Origin: Thermoflexia bacterium
GTDB taxonomy: Bacteria > Chloroflexota > Anaerolineae > B4-G1
Assembly (NCBI GenBank): GCA_011192155.1
Contig: DUEK01000010.1
Location: 1-47,007, forward strand
Direction of reading: 5' to 3'
Length of the DNA stretch: 47,007 nucleotides
How positions within the stretch are numbered: position 1 is the stretch's first letter; the number at the start of each line of letters is the position of its first letter. This document shows positions 33,052 to 41,463 of the stretch, one piece after another. A program made the translations under genes and the position numbers. The notes below the pieces were generated by a model. That model ran no database searches. It worked only from the letters and a program-made list of their open reading frames with translations, and had not been told where the DNA came from.

Positions 33052-35073
33052 TTGATTGGCAAAACATTAGGCAAGTACCGTGTTATCGGCCACCTAGGCA
33101 CCGGCGGCATGTCTGAGGTCTACAAAGCATATCAGCCAGGCCTAGATCGTTACGTAGCCATCAAAGTCCTTCACACTTTTCTAGCCACCGAGAAGGACTT
33201 TCTGACCCGCTTCCAGCGTGAGGCGAAATTCGCCGCCATGCTCCGTCACCCCAATATCGTTCGGGTTCACGATTTCGACACGGAAAACAATGCCTACTAC
33301 ATGGTGATGGAATTTGTCGACGGCCCCAGCCTCAAGACGCGCCTGCAAGAGATAGCTGAACAAAGCCAACTGCTGCCACTAGAAGAGGTCATTCGTATCA
33401 TCAGCGCGGTTGCCAATGCCTTGGACTATGCCCATAGCCGCGGGACGGTGCATCGGGACATTAAACCTGCCAACATCATGTTCACCCAGGATGAACAAGT
33501 CATTCTGATGGACTTTGGCATCGCCAAGATGGTGAACGTCGTCGGATTGACAGCCAGCGGGGCAATGGTCGGGACGCCCGCGTACATGGCTCCCGAGCAA
33601 GGAATGGGACAGGCAGGAGATGAACGGGCCGATATTTACTCGTTGGGGGTCGTCCTGTACCAACTCGCCACAGGCCACCTTCCATTCGATGCCGAGACGC
33701 CGATGGGGATCGTTCTCAAACACATCAACGAGCCTCTGCCGCCGCCTACCACCGTCAACCCCAACCTGTCTTCCAGTATTGAGGCAGTAATTGAACACGC
33801 GCTAACAAAGTCCCCAGAAGACCGATATCAGACCGCCAAGGAACTCGCCGCTGATCTTAAACGGGCTATGGCCGGCCAACCCGTTGAACAAATCACCCCA
33901 GAACCAGCCACAATGTCGGGGGCCTTTGCGACGTCAGTCGCCGCCCGCCCACCGGGGCAGACGAAGCGATGGGAACGGGCAACACTGCCAAGCGCTCCAG
34001 CCTACGCCGCCCCGGCCAATTCTGACAATCGTCCAAAGCGCCGGTGGGGCGTATGGCTGGCCGCTCTACTGGCCCTGATCCTGATTGGCAGCGGGGGCGC
34101 CCTCTACGCCACAGGAAGGGCAGAGCCATTATTGGCCGCTCTCGCTTCCCTGGTTCCGCCAGCCGCGACGCCCACGCCTGACGCAAATGTTACGCCCGCT
34201 TTTACACCGGATGACTTTGCAACTCAAATCGCCGCCGCAGGCGCCGCACTGGCCACTCGCGACGCCCAGGCCACCTATGTAGCCACCGCCAACTTTACCC
34301 CTTCTCCCTCCCCTTCTCCCTCACCCACACCCACACCATCCCCTACACCCACACCATCCAGTATGTACGATCTTGATATCACCCAAGACACTCGCATATG
34401 GCCCAGCGTGCTCGTACCAGGGCAGCAGTTTGTCAAGCGCTGGGAGATCAAGAACACAGGCACATACACCTGGCCACGGGGGATCGAACTGGTCTTTGCA
34501 TCCGGCGACGAGACAGAAGTCGTAGAAAAGCTGGCAGTTGAGCGCCTGTCACCGGGTGAAACCACAAAGGTTGAGATCACCCTAAAAGCGCCAACGAGTT
34601 ATGGCCAATATACTAGCATATGGCAGTTGCAAGATATCGAAGGCAACCCTATTGGAAAAGACCTAGAGATCGCTTTCAGTGTAGGCGCGACTCCTACTCC
34701 ACGAGCAACAGTGACGCCCGCGCCCACTTTTACGCCACAAGTCTCAGCTACACCAAGAGAGGCGCTATGGATGTCAATCCCAGGTTTAGCCAGTTGCACC
34801 GCATCTAGGGGACAAGTCGAATGGGGCAAAGGTGGAGGACCGAGCGATGAATATCGTTGCTTTCACAGCGGAGTGTCTCCAGATAACGAACTGGACGGAT
34901 CATATAACGAGTTCACGGGATTCCCACACGTACTGACCTACTTTACCACGTCCGGAGAACTCGTCTGGCCAGTGCCGAGCGATTGCTGTCCTGGTGACTA
35001 TGGACACTACACAAGTCCAGAGGGATATGAAATCGTGTGGCACAAAATCTTTATAGAAGGCTGTACCCAGTAA
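33052..35073 (+). CDS. Membrane Ser/Thr protein kinase with NBR1-type four-Trp domain
   Basis: A 673-residue transmembrane kinase. The cytoplasmic kinase domain occupies about 9-275 with GTGGMSEVYKA, Lys38, HRDIKPAN (134-141), DFG (154-156) and TPAYMAPEQ. One membrane helix is at about 333-353, then a Thr/Pro/Ser linker (about 370-437). An NBR1-like FW domain spans about 440-545, with the four tryptophans at 450, 464, 474 and 524. Last is a 90-residue Cys-rich tail (about 580-673) with CCPGDYGHY that I do not recognise. The start is a TTG at 33052, with AAGGA 8 bases upstream. The outer domains probably bind a cell-wall or protein ligand. A terminator follows. Confidence 0.92.
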   Translation: MIGKTLGKYRVIGHLGTGGMSEVYKAYQPGLDRYVAIKVLHTFLATEKDFLTRFQREAKFAAMLRHPNIVRVHDFDTENNAYYMVMEFVDGPSLKTRLQEIAEQSQLLPLEEVIRIISAVANALDYAHSRGTVHRDIKPANIMFTQDEQVILMDFGIAKMVNVVGLTASGAMVGTPAYMAPEQGMGQAGDERADIYSLGVVLYQLATGHLPFDAETPMGIVLKHINEPLPPPTTVNPNLSSSIEAVIEHALTKSPEDRYQTAKELAADLKRAMAGQPVEQITPEPATMSGAFATSVAARPPGQTKRWERATLPSAPAYAAPANSDNRPKRRWGVWLAALLALILIGSGGALYATGRAEPLLAALASLVPPAATPTPDANVTPAFTPDDFATQIAAAGAALATRDAQATYVATANFTPSPSPSPSPTPTPSPTPTPSSMYDLDITQDTRIWPSVLVPGQQFVKRWEIKNTGTYTWPRGIELVFASGDETEVVEKLAVERLSPGETTKVEITLKAPTSYGQYTSIWQLQDIEGNPIGKDLEIAFSVGATPTPRATVTPAPTFTPQVSATPREALWMSIPGLASCTASRGQVEWGKGGGPSDEYRCFHSGVSPDNELDGSYNEFTGFPHVLTYFTTSGELVWPVPSDCCPGDYGHYTSPEGYEIVWHKIFIEGCTQ

Positions 35074-35097
35074 TGACCAATCTTGTCCGGATACCTC

Positions 35098-35134
35098 AAA
35101 CCGCCGTGGAGCAGACCCCACGGCGGTTTCGTTT
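35098..35134 (+). terminator. Terminator after the Ser/Thr kinase gene
   Basis: AAACCGCCGTGG and CCACGGCGGTTT form a perfect 12-bp stem around 8 bases, followed by CGTTT. It may also serve the convergent trmO operon, whose stop lies 19 bp to the right. Confidence 0.85.
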
Positions 35135-35152
35135 ACCTGGCGCGCTCCAGGT

Positions 35153-35605
35153 TCACACTCGTCCGGTCAGCCAACCCACCCGCACATCCTCCCGGTGATC
35201 AAACGCCGCCACGAAAGGCTTGATATCCAGCAACGGAGTCTCATCAAGCATATCCACACCGCGCACGTGGAGCGCGCCGCCCTCAACCGCTACTAATTCC
35301 ACCACCGAAAGACCGATGGGGTTCGGACGGGTCGGGTAACGAGTGGCAAACAAACCGTGGCTTCGATCATCGAGAAAAGGCCGCACCGCAAGTGAGAAAT
35401 CGCCAGCGCGGTGGAACCAGTAAACGAGGATGACGTGAGAGAATCCGTTCAGGTCTGCCAGACCCGGAACGTACTCGGCATAGACCTCCACACGACCAAC
35501 GGCCTCGGAACGGGCTGCCTGAATCGGCATCCCAGGAGAATCAGCAAAAGGCGTGTGGATGAGGCCAATGGGCCGGACGGTGAACTCGGCCTGTGCATCG
35601 ATCAT
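35153..35605 (-). CDS. trmO: tRNA (adenine(37)-N6)-methyltransferase TrmO
   Basis: A 150-residue TsaA/YaeB-family protein: PIGLIHTPFADSPGMPIQ at the N-terminus, RPNPIGLSVVELV as the SAM-site strand and DMLDETPLLDIKPFV near the end. It methylates t6A37 to m6t6A37 in tRNA-Thr. The start follows the thioredoxin-CcdA gene stop by 10 bases, so the two are co-transcribed. The family's usual C-terminal extension is absent, as in the short bacterial and archaeal forms. Confidence 0.88.
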   Translation of the reverse strand: MIDAQAEFTVRPIGLIHTPFADSPGMPIQAARSEAVGRVEVYAEYVPGLADLNGFSHVILVYWFHRAGDFSLAVRPFLDDRSHGLFATRYPTRPNPIGLSVVELVAVEGGALHVRGVDMLDETPLLDIKPFVAAFDHREDVRVGWLTGRV

Positions 35606-35615
35606 CTCACGCTCC

Positions 35616-37232
35616 CTACACCGCTATGGAGACGAGCAGCCACGCCGCCAGCGCAGCAAAGAGCAAGGTCATCCCCAGCTTGACCGTCGCCGCCCGCTCC
35701 TGGAGAAAACGGGTGAACTGCTTCGAGCCAGTGCCATAGTAAGTCAGAATGAAAACCACCACCAGCGGAAAGATAAAGAGCAAATTATAGAGTAAGAGGA
35801 AGAAAAAGGCGCGCGAACGCATCCCCGGCCGGCTGATAGCAAATATGATCGGAACGTAGACCTGGCCCGTGCAGGCCAATTCCAAGAAGGAAACCACTAC
35901 GCCGGTGACAAAAGCGCCGACGACAAACATTCGCGCCTTGCGCCCCCGGCGGATGACCGCGTTGATGCGCATCCGCAACTTGTGGGGCAAGTTCAGCGTC
36001 ATATCGCCGATCTCGCCACGCAGGGCCTTGAGAAAGTCACTGAAACTGTATACCGCCAGCACGACGCAGAAAAGACCCGTAAGACCATAGACCCATTGCT
36101 CCAACGTCTCGATCACAGCGCCAAGCAGGTCGAGCACCTTGTAAAAGCCCAGCCCCACCGTCAGATAGGCCAGGAACACACCGAGCGTAAAAGCTCCCCC
36201 TACCAACAGAATCTCTCGTCCCTTGCGCCCGCTCAACGTCAGGTAAGAGACGAAAAATATCAGCGTGGCAAAAGCGCAGGGGTTGAAACCATCCACCAGA
36301 CCACCGAGGATGACGGTGAGAGCTCCAAAAGACTGGAAACGATCAAGGATGCTCTGCTCGGCGACCTCGGGATCAAAACCATCCCACACGCGATCCGCAC
36401 CGTCAGGCGCATACTTCTCGGCCAGCGCCAGCACCGCTGCGGAGGTAATATCGGTGCCGAGCACGTAATCATCGCCGATGAAAAGCGCAGGAGTAGCTAG
36501 TCGTTGCTCCTCCGGCACGTCCGAGCGAGCACCCAGCCACTCTGCCAAAGCTGCATCGTCTTGGACGTTGTATTCTTCGACCTTTAACTGCGGGTACTTG
36601 CTCTGCGCGTAGCGGATGTCGTACTCGGCGCGGCTGCACTCCTGACAGCCCACTTCGTAGAAGTAGGCCGCCCAGATCGTCGCCGGCCCCTCGCAGGCAG
36701 CGGCATCCTCCGGGCCGCAGGGTTCCAACTCCTCTCCTCTCTGGCCAAAGTCAAAACCCGATTCTCCCTCGCTCTCAGCAGCGACTCCCTCCAGCCCAGG
36801 AATGTCGGGCCAGGCAGTGCCCCCCGCTACCAGGCAGGAATCGAGCAGGCAGGGCAACTGCTCACGGACAGCGTCCTCGCCAATGAGCGCCTGCCCGTCA
36901 ATGAGCAGCGTCGGAAGCCCGCGCTCCTCGGTCGCCACGTCGAACAACTCCTCGGCGTGGATGAGCATCTCGTACTTGGCCGCGTCGAGACCGCTCGCTG
37001 CGTCAGGGTCGCGAATCTGCACCATCTTGATCTGCAGCCGCTCCCCGTACTGCTCCTGCAACGGCTCCAACACCTCGTTGATGACAGTGATACAATGGGC
37101 GCAATCATCGGAGTAAAAATAGACCACCCGCACAACCGGCCCACCCTCCTCGGCCTGAGCCGTCCCTGCTCCCCAGGTGAGAGCCAATGCCAGAACCAAT
37201 AAAGCCATCCACTGCCAACGTCTCGATTTCAT
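35616..37232 (-). CDS. Exported double-thioredoxin protein fused to a CcdA/DsbD-like membrane domain
   Basis: A 538-residue protein. A signal peptide (about 1-27, ending AQA) leads to a first thioredoxin-like domain with Cys44-Ala-His-Cys47, then a second with Cys196-Gln-Glu-Cys199. A six-helix membrane domain starts at about 305, with Cys319 in GFNPCAFA and Cys454 in ELACTGQ, the redox pair of the CcdA/DsbD family. It should carry electrons from cytoplasmic thioredoxin to the outside, passing them between its own domains. The ATG at 37244 touches GGAGG, so I prefer the one at 37232; this choice is not certain. trmO follows in the same operon. Confidence 0.85.
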   Translation of the reverse strand: MKSRRWQWMALLVLALALTWGAGTAQAEEGGPVVRVVYFYSDDCAHCITVINEVLEPLQEQYGERLQIKMVQIRDPDAASGLDAAKYEMLIHAEELFDVATEERGLPTLLIDGQALIGEDAVREQLPCLLDSCLVAGGTAWPDIPGLEGVAAESEGESGFDFGQRGEELEPCGPEDAAACEGPATIWAAYFYEVGCQECSRAEYDIRYAQSKYPQLKVEEYNVQDDAALAEWLGARSDVPEEQRLATPALFIGDDYVLGTDITSAAVLALAEKYAPDGADRVWDGFDPEVAEQSILDRFQSFGALTVILGGLVDGFNPCAFATLIFFVSYLTLSGRKGREILLVGGAFTLGVFLAYLTVGLGFYKVLDLLGAVIETLEQWVYGLTGLFCVVLAVYSFSDFLKALRGEIGDMTLNLPHKLRMRINAVIRRGRKARMFVVGAFVTGVVVSFLELACTGQVYVPIIFAISRPGMRSRAFFFLLLYNLLFIFPLVVVFILTYYGTGSKQFTRFLQERAATVKLGMTLLFAALAAWLLVSIAV

Positions 37233-37295
37233 TCTCTCTACCATCCTCCATCACGTCTACTTTGTTTTCTTCACTCTCGCCCCGCACACCAGCGT

Positions 37296-37324
37296 ATTAT
37301 GCCACAACACAAAAAGATTTGCAA
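37296..37324 (-). promoter_or_regulatory. Promoter for the thioredoxin-CcdA/trmO operon
   Basis: On the minus strand TTGCAA (37324-37319), 17-base spacer, CATAAT (37301-37296), about 60 bases before the start codon. Confidence 0.55.
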
Positions 37325-37341
37325 CCTCCGCCGCTTACCAT

Positions 37342-37370
37342 TTGTCTTTGGTAACCCGCTGTGCTAAAAT
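37342..37370 (+). promoter_or_regulatory. Upstream rightward promoter, cut off by element E
   Basis: TTGTCT (37342-37347), 17-base spacer, TAAAAT (37365-37370) with TGC just before it. Transcripts from here would have to cross element E to reach the membrane-subunit genes. Confidence 0.5.
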
Positions 37371-37400
37371 TACTCTGTGGAAGCCTGATGGGATGCTCAC

Positions 37401-37555
37401 CCAGTCTCAGTAGATCCAAATTTCAGACCTCGGAGGTCTCGGAAGGTGACATTGGCAGCAAAATTGCTTAGATTGCGCCCGTTTTTACCGGCAAAGGCGC
37501 TCTCGAGAGACCTCCGAGGTCTTGTTGTCGTAATATTTTGGGTCTACTGAGGCTG
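37401..37555. mobile_element. Element E (MITE-like, about 155 bp)
   Basis: The left end CCAGTCTCAGTAGATCCAAA and the right end read inward CCAGCCTCAGTAGACCCAAA form a terminal inverted repeat. Inside, the palindrome AGACCTCGGAGGTCT occurs twice (37425-37439, 37508-37522). No target duplication is evident. Its right half recurs at 4003-4060. It lies between two rightward promoters upstream of the membrane-subunit operon. Confidence 0.82.
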
Positions 37556-37612
37556 GTAAAGCGAGACGCTGGGTACACCAGGGGGACTCGCTTTTTAGGC
37601 CAAAATTCCTGT

Positions 37613-37641
37613 TTGCACTCTCTCCCCTTGTGTGTTAGAAT
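37613..37641 (+). promoter_or_regulatory. Promoter for the membrane-subunit/rarA operon
   Basis: TTGCAC (37613-37618), 17-base spacer, TAGAAT (37636-37641), giving a leader of about 95 bases to the ATG at 37741. No clear ribosome site precedes that ATG. Confidence 0.6.
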
Positions 37642-37740
37642 GGCCAGGTGTATCAAAGTACACCAACACACATATCTTCTCAACAAGTCGGGGGACGTCG
37701 GTCTCAGAATATTGAGATGATACCAATACACTGATCTCTA

Positions 37741-39363
37741 ATGCCACTTCCCCTTGCTCTCGCTATTGCTCTACCGCTGCTGGGCGCATTAGGGCTACTG
37801 GGGCTATCTCTCATACCCCGCTTTTGTCCCTACGCTCGTTACGTCGCTCTGGCAGCGGCCGGCTTTACCACTATCCTGATTTTGGTGTTCAGGTGGCTGG
37901 CCCCTGTAAGGTTTATCCCCTCTTTGTGGGAACCTGTTTCCCTGTTTGGCGCCACATTGATCTTGCAGAGCGATGCCATTATGCAGCCATTGGCTTTCGT
38001 ACTGGCATTGACAACCTGCAGTGCGCTCCTGGCGACGCTTGGCCGCGCGGATGAATTACCCTCTCGTCTCGCGGCCACAATATTAGCTCTGCTTTCCGCT
38101 GGCCTTGTTGCCTTGTGGGCAGCCAATCCACTCACCATGATCGCCGGATGGGCCATCTATGACCTACTCCAAGCTGTGGGGTGCATCACGGCCGAAGGCT
38201 CGACGCGAGCGGCTGTTCGGGGGCTTGTCATGGGCAGTCTGGCGACACTGCTCTTGTGGGCGGGGACGATGCTCTCCTACGAAGGAACAAGCAGCGAACT
38301 GTGGTCGTTGATGGAGCCTGGTCAAGCCCAACTGACGCTGTGGGCGGCGGCCGGCATCCTGCGGTTGTGGGCCTATCCATTTCACTTGGCGGCCCCTGAT
38401 GATCTTGCTATTACTTCTCCTGTTGTCATCCCTCTTCTGCTTGGGCCTATCACGGGCTGGGGGCTGTGGCTTCGTCTTGCCTCGGCCAATGGCGGCGCTA
38501 TCCCCGGCGGCGCGTGGATACTGATCTTGGCAGCAGCTACCCTGGCCCTGGGCGGATTTTTTGCCTGGTCTTGCAAGACCGCCCGCTCTGCGCTGCCGTG
38601 GATCGGCATGGGGGCGACCGGGATAGTGCTATTGGCTGCCCAACTAGCCAAGGGGAGTGCCGTGACGGTCATCTCGGCGGGCAGCGCGGCCTGGGTGCTG
38701 GGAATAGCATTGCTTTTTCTAAACGATGGCCTGCAACAAGAATCGCCGTGGTGGAACCTCCCGGCGCTGTTTGGAGCTATGGCGCTGTTGGGGATGCCGC
38801 TCACGCTGGGCTTTGTGGCCGGGGCGACTTGTATAGGAGAAATCGCGCGAGCGGGACAGTTGGGGTGGGGAGTCGCCTTTTTCGTTGGGAACCTCTTTTT
38901 GCTTTCCGCGCTGGTGCGCCGACTGCTACTGCCGGCTTCTTTCCCCTTTCCCAAGCAGCGCTGGGTGATTTTAGTGCGCCTGGTTGGACAAGGGCTGCCG
39001 GCTCTGTTGTTGATCGTAGCGGGCCTTTACCCACCGCTACTTATCGGTGATGCCCAACCTCCCTCAATAGCCACGTTGTTCGCGCTGCCGGGCTTGGGAG
39101 GCTGGCTACTGTGGGCGGTCTCGCTCGCCGGCGGGGGCGTGCTCGCCTGGCAGGATGGGAATCTGCGCCCCAGAATGACCCTGCTGCTCAGCGCGGCCCA
39201 CGACCTTTTGCGCCTCGATTGGTGCTACGATGCGGTGCTGGGGGCACTGGAGCGGGGATTGAGCGTGCTCCAGGCCGCCGACGAGGTAGTAGGCGGCGCG
39301 GGCGCGTTTTTGTGGTCGTGGCTGCTGTTTCTCATTATCTTACTGGCATGGGGTGGTAAGTAA
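37741..39363 (+). CDS. NuoL/HyfB-like antiporter-type membrane subunit, diverged
   Basis: A 540-residue protein with some 13-15 membrane helices. The segment YPFHLAAPDDLAITSPVVIP sits where NuoL/M/N-type subunits have PFHxWLPDAHExAPTPVSAL, and the end (DWCYDAVLGALERGLSVLQA to WSWLLFLIILLAW) looks like the NuoL/HyfB C-terminus. However, the lysine and glutamate expected in the proton half-channels are not evident (ITAEGSTRAAVRGLVMG lacks the usual lysine). It may be a structural or altered pump subunit. It overlaps the next gene as TAATG. Family membership is an inference from the pattern, not a clear match. Confidence 0.7.
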   Translation: MPLPLALAIALPLLGALGLLGLSLIPRFCPYARYVALAAAGFTTILILVFRWLAPVRFIPSLWEPVSLFGATLILQSDAIMQPLAFVLALTTCSALLATLGRADELPSRLAATILALLSAGLVALWAANPLTMIAGWAIYDLLQAVGCITAEGSTRAAVRGLVMGSLATLLLWAGTMLSYEGTSSELWSLMEPGQAQLTLWAAAGILRLWAYPFHLAAPDDLAITSPVVIPLLLGPITGWGLWLRLASANGGAIPGGAWILILAAATLALGGFFAWSCKTARSALPWIGMGATGIVLLAAQLAKGSAVTVISAGSAAWVLGIALLFLNDGLQQESPWWNLPALFGAMALLGMPLTLGFVAGATCIGEIARAGQLGWGVAFFVGNLFLLSALVRRLLLPASFPFPKQRWVILVRLVGQGLPALLLIVAGLYPPLLIGDAQPPSIATLFALPGLGGWLLWAVSLAGGGVLAWQDGNLRPRMTLLLSAAHDLLRLDWCYDAVLGALERGLSVLQAADEVVGGAGAFLWSWLLFLIILLAWGGK

Positions 39364-40028
39364 TGCCGACGTTGGTAGACCTACTGGAACGCGTTTCCTT
39401 CCTGGCCGCCATGCCCGCCGTGGCTGGTATATTTGTCACAGCCGGGATATTGGTCGTCAGCCGAGACTGGCGCATAAACTCGTTGGCCCTCACCGTACAA
39501 TATTTCTTTGTGGTGCTGCTATTGAGCCGGCTGATCCGGCTGGAGGTGGCGGCAGTCAAAGGGTTGATCGGATGGCTGATTTGTATGGTGTTTTACCTGA
39601 CCGAGCGCCGAGTGAGCACGCTCGAACAACCTTCACCTGTCGAAGAAAGCACGATGGCTTTGCGGCGCTGGAGCCGCTGGATCATCTCCGCCCAAGCGTC
39701 GTTTTACTTGTTGGCGGGGATACTGATCTCTGTGGCGGCCTACACCGCCGCGTTGCGCATTCCCCTACCAGAAGTCCCCGGCGACATCACACTGGCCTGT
39801 TATCTACTGGCTGGACTTGGATTGTTACTCGTTGGGTTGAGCGACAATCCAATGCAGGTGGGGCTGGGGTTACTGACCTTTCTTTCTGGTTTTGAACTAT
39901 TCTACGTCGCCCTGGAGCCAAGCCTGGCCATAGCTGGGCTGCTGGGAGCCGTTAGCTTTCTCATCGCGCTGGCCGCCGCCTACTTGAGAACCGCCCAGAT
40001 CGCCGCCAGTCGGGAGGCAGTGTCGTGA
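39363..40028 (+). CDS. HyfE/NuoK-like small membrane subunit
   Basis: A 221-residue protein with about six membrane helices. The C-terminal half, LLVGLSDNPMQVGLGLLTFL and FYVALEPSLAIAGLLGAV, resembles hydrogenase-4 component E (an MrpC/NuoK-like fold in which three helices pack against the antiporter subunits). It is placed between two antiporter-like subunits, exactly as hyfE lies near hyfB and hyfF. Start ATG at 39363 and stop at 40026-40028 overlap both neighbours, so all three should be made in step. Confidence 0.7.
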   Translation: MPTLVDLLERVSFLAAMPAVAGIFVTAGILVVSRDWRINSLALTVQYFFVVLLLSRLIRLEVAAVKGLIGWLICMVFYLTERRVSTLEQPSPVEESTMALRRWSRWIISAQASFYLLAGILISVAAYTAALRIPLPEVPGDITLACYLLAGLGLLLVGLSDNPMQVGLGLLTFLSGFELFYVALEPSLAIAGLLGAVSFLIALAAAYLRTAQIAASREAVS

Positions 40029-41452
40029 TATCGGGCGCTCTCTTGTTGCTGATCCTCCCGCTGGTGATGGCGGGTGTGGTGTACGGCTTGCTCCGCTGGG
40101 CGTCACTTTCGGCGTTGCTGTCCGTTGGTACAGCGTTGGTGCTGGGTATCGCGGCCGTGGCGTTGCCATTGGATCAGCCCGTGCAGCTTTGGGGTAGCCG
40201 CCAGATCGAGATGGGCGAGGCAGTGACCTTTCTCGGCCGCGAGTTGGTGCTGGAGCAAGCCGACCGGATGGCAATGGCAGTCCTATTTTTCACAGCCGCC
40301 GGCGTCTTTTTCCTGGCGTGGCGTTTCGCGCCACATTCCCTGCTCCTCCCGATGGGCCTGGGACTGCTCAGTCTGCTATCTGGGGCGCTGCTGATCCGGC
40401 CCCTCATCTATGCCGCTCTGCTCGTCGAGATTGCGGCCGCTCTCTCTGTCTTTGCGCTACAGTCGGAAAAAGGCCCTCCCACTAAAGGCGGGCTGCGCTA
40501 CCTGACGTTCACCACGCTGGCCCTGCCCGGCCTGCTGGTCATCCACTGGCTGCTGGAGCGCTACACACTGACGCCAGACGAGACAGAACTACTCAGCATG
40601 GCCGCCATCCTGCTGGCCGTCTCTTTTGCGTTACTGCTGGGCGTCGTACCTTTTCACACCTGGGTATCAACCATCACCAACGATAGCGTCCCTCTGGCAA
40701 GCGCCTTTGTTCTCACCATCAGCAATGGAACAATCTGGTTCTTGTTACTCGACTTTTTGGAAACCTATCCGTGGCTCAGCAATCATCCTCGCTTTGTCCC
40801 CATCGTTGCTACTGGGGGTCTGGCGATGGTCATCGTGGGGGCGCTGCTGGCGCCGGCCCAACGCAAGCCGGGATCGCTGATGGGATACGGCGCGTTAGTG
40901 GATAGCGGGGCGGCGCTCCTCGCGCTGGCGATGAACAGTGAATCTGGACTGACCCTGGTTATTTTATCATTGCTGGCGCGACCTTTTGGCCTGATCTTGA
41001 TGGCGGCCGGTTTGAGCGGCCTGCGGACACACAGCGGAGGAGATGATAGTTTTGACGCGCTGCGCGGAATAGGCTGGAAAGCGCCCTGGAGCACGGCGGC
41101 GTTCGTCTTTGGAGGGCTTTCGGTCGCGGGGTTGCCGATCAGTGCGGGCTTTATCTGGCGCTGGCCTCTCTGCCGCGCGCTGGCGTCATCCAATCAAAGC
41201 TCCGTGTTGCTGCTCTTGCTGGCGGGAGTGGGCGTAATGGCGGGCGTGTGGCGGACGCTGTCCACTCTCCTGATACGCCCCCGCTCGCCACAAGATCGCA
41301 GCGTCATTTCCCGGTCCTCCTCTGAGGGCTGGCTGACGGCGGCGGTCGTGATCGTGGCGATTATGCTCTGCGTCGGGGCCGGGCTTTTCCCTCAGTATTT
41401 GGCGCCGCTGGCGGCCAGCCTGGCCAAGACCTATACTTTCTTTACCCCTTGA
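40025..41452 (+). CDS. NuoN/HyfF-like antiporter-type membrane subunit
   Basis: A 475-residue protein with about 13 membrane helices. LLVEIAAALSVFALQSEKGP has the glutamate of transmembrane helix 5, GVVPFHTWVSTITNDSVPLA is the broken-helix region with its histidine, and LMGYGALVDSGAALLALA follows. It is closer to the proton-translocating subunit family than its partner at 37741. The GTG start at 40025 overlaps the previous stop. The three genes could supply part of the membrane arm for the nuoB-CD-I arm 29 kb away, or belong to another ion-translocating complex. That link is inference. Confidence 0.75.
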   Translation: MISGALLLLILPLVMAGVVYGLLRWASLSALLSVGTALVLGIAAVALPLDQPVQLWGSRQIEMGEAVTFLGRELVLEQADRMAMAVLFFTAAGVFFLAWRFAPHSLLLPMGLGLLSLLSGALLIRPLIYAALLVEIAAALSVFALQSEKGPPTKGGLRYLTFTTLALPGLLVIHWLLERYTLTPDETELLSMAAILLAVSFALLLGVVPFHTWVSTITNDSVPLASAFVLTISNGTIWFLLLDFLETYPWLSNHPRFVPIVATGGLAMVIVGALLAPAQRKPGSLMGYGALVDSGAALLALAMNSESGLTLVILSLLARPFGLILMAAGLSGLRTHSGGDDSFDALRGIGWKAPWSTAAFVFGGLSVAGLPISAGFIWRWPLCRALASSNQSSVLLLLLAGVGVMAGVWRTLSTLLIRPRSPQDRSVISRSSSEGWLTAAVVIVAIMLCVGAGLFPQYLAPLAASLAKTYTFFTP

Positions 41453-41463
41453 GTAAATTGGCG

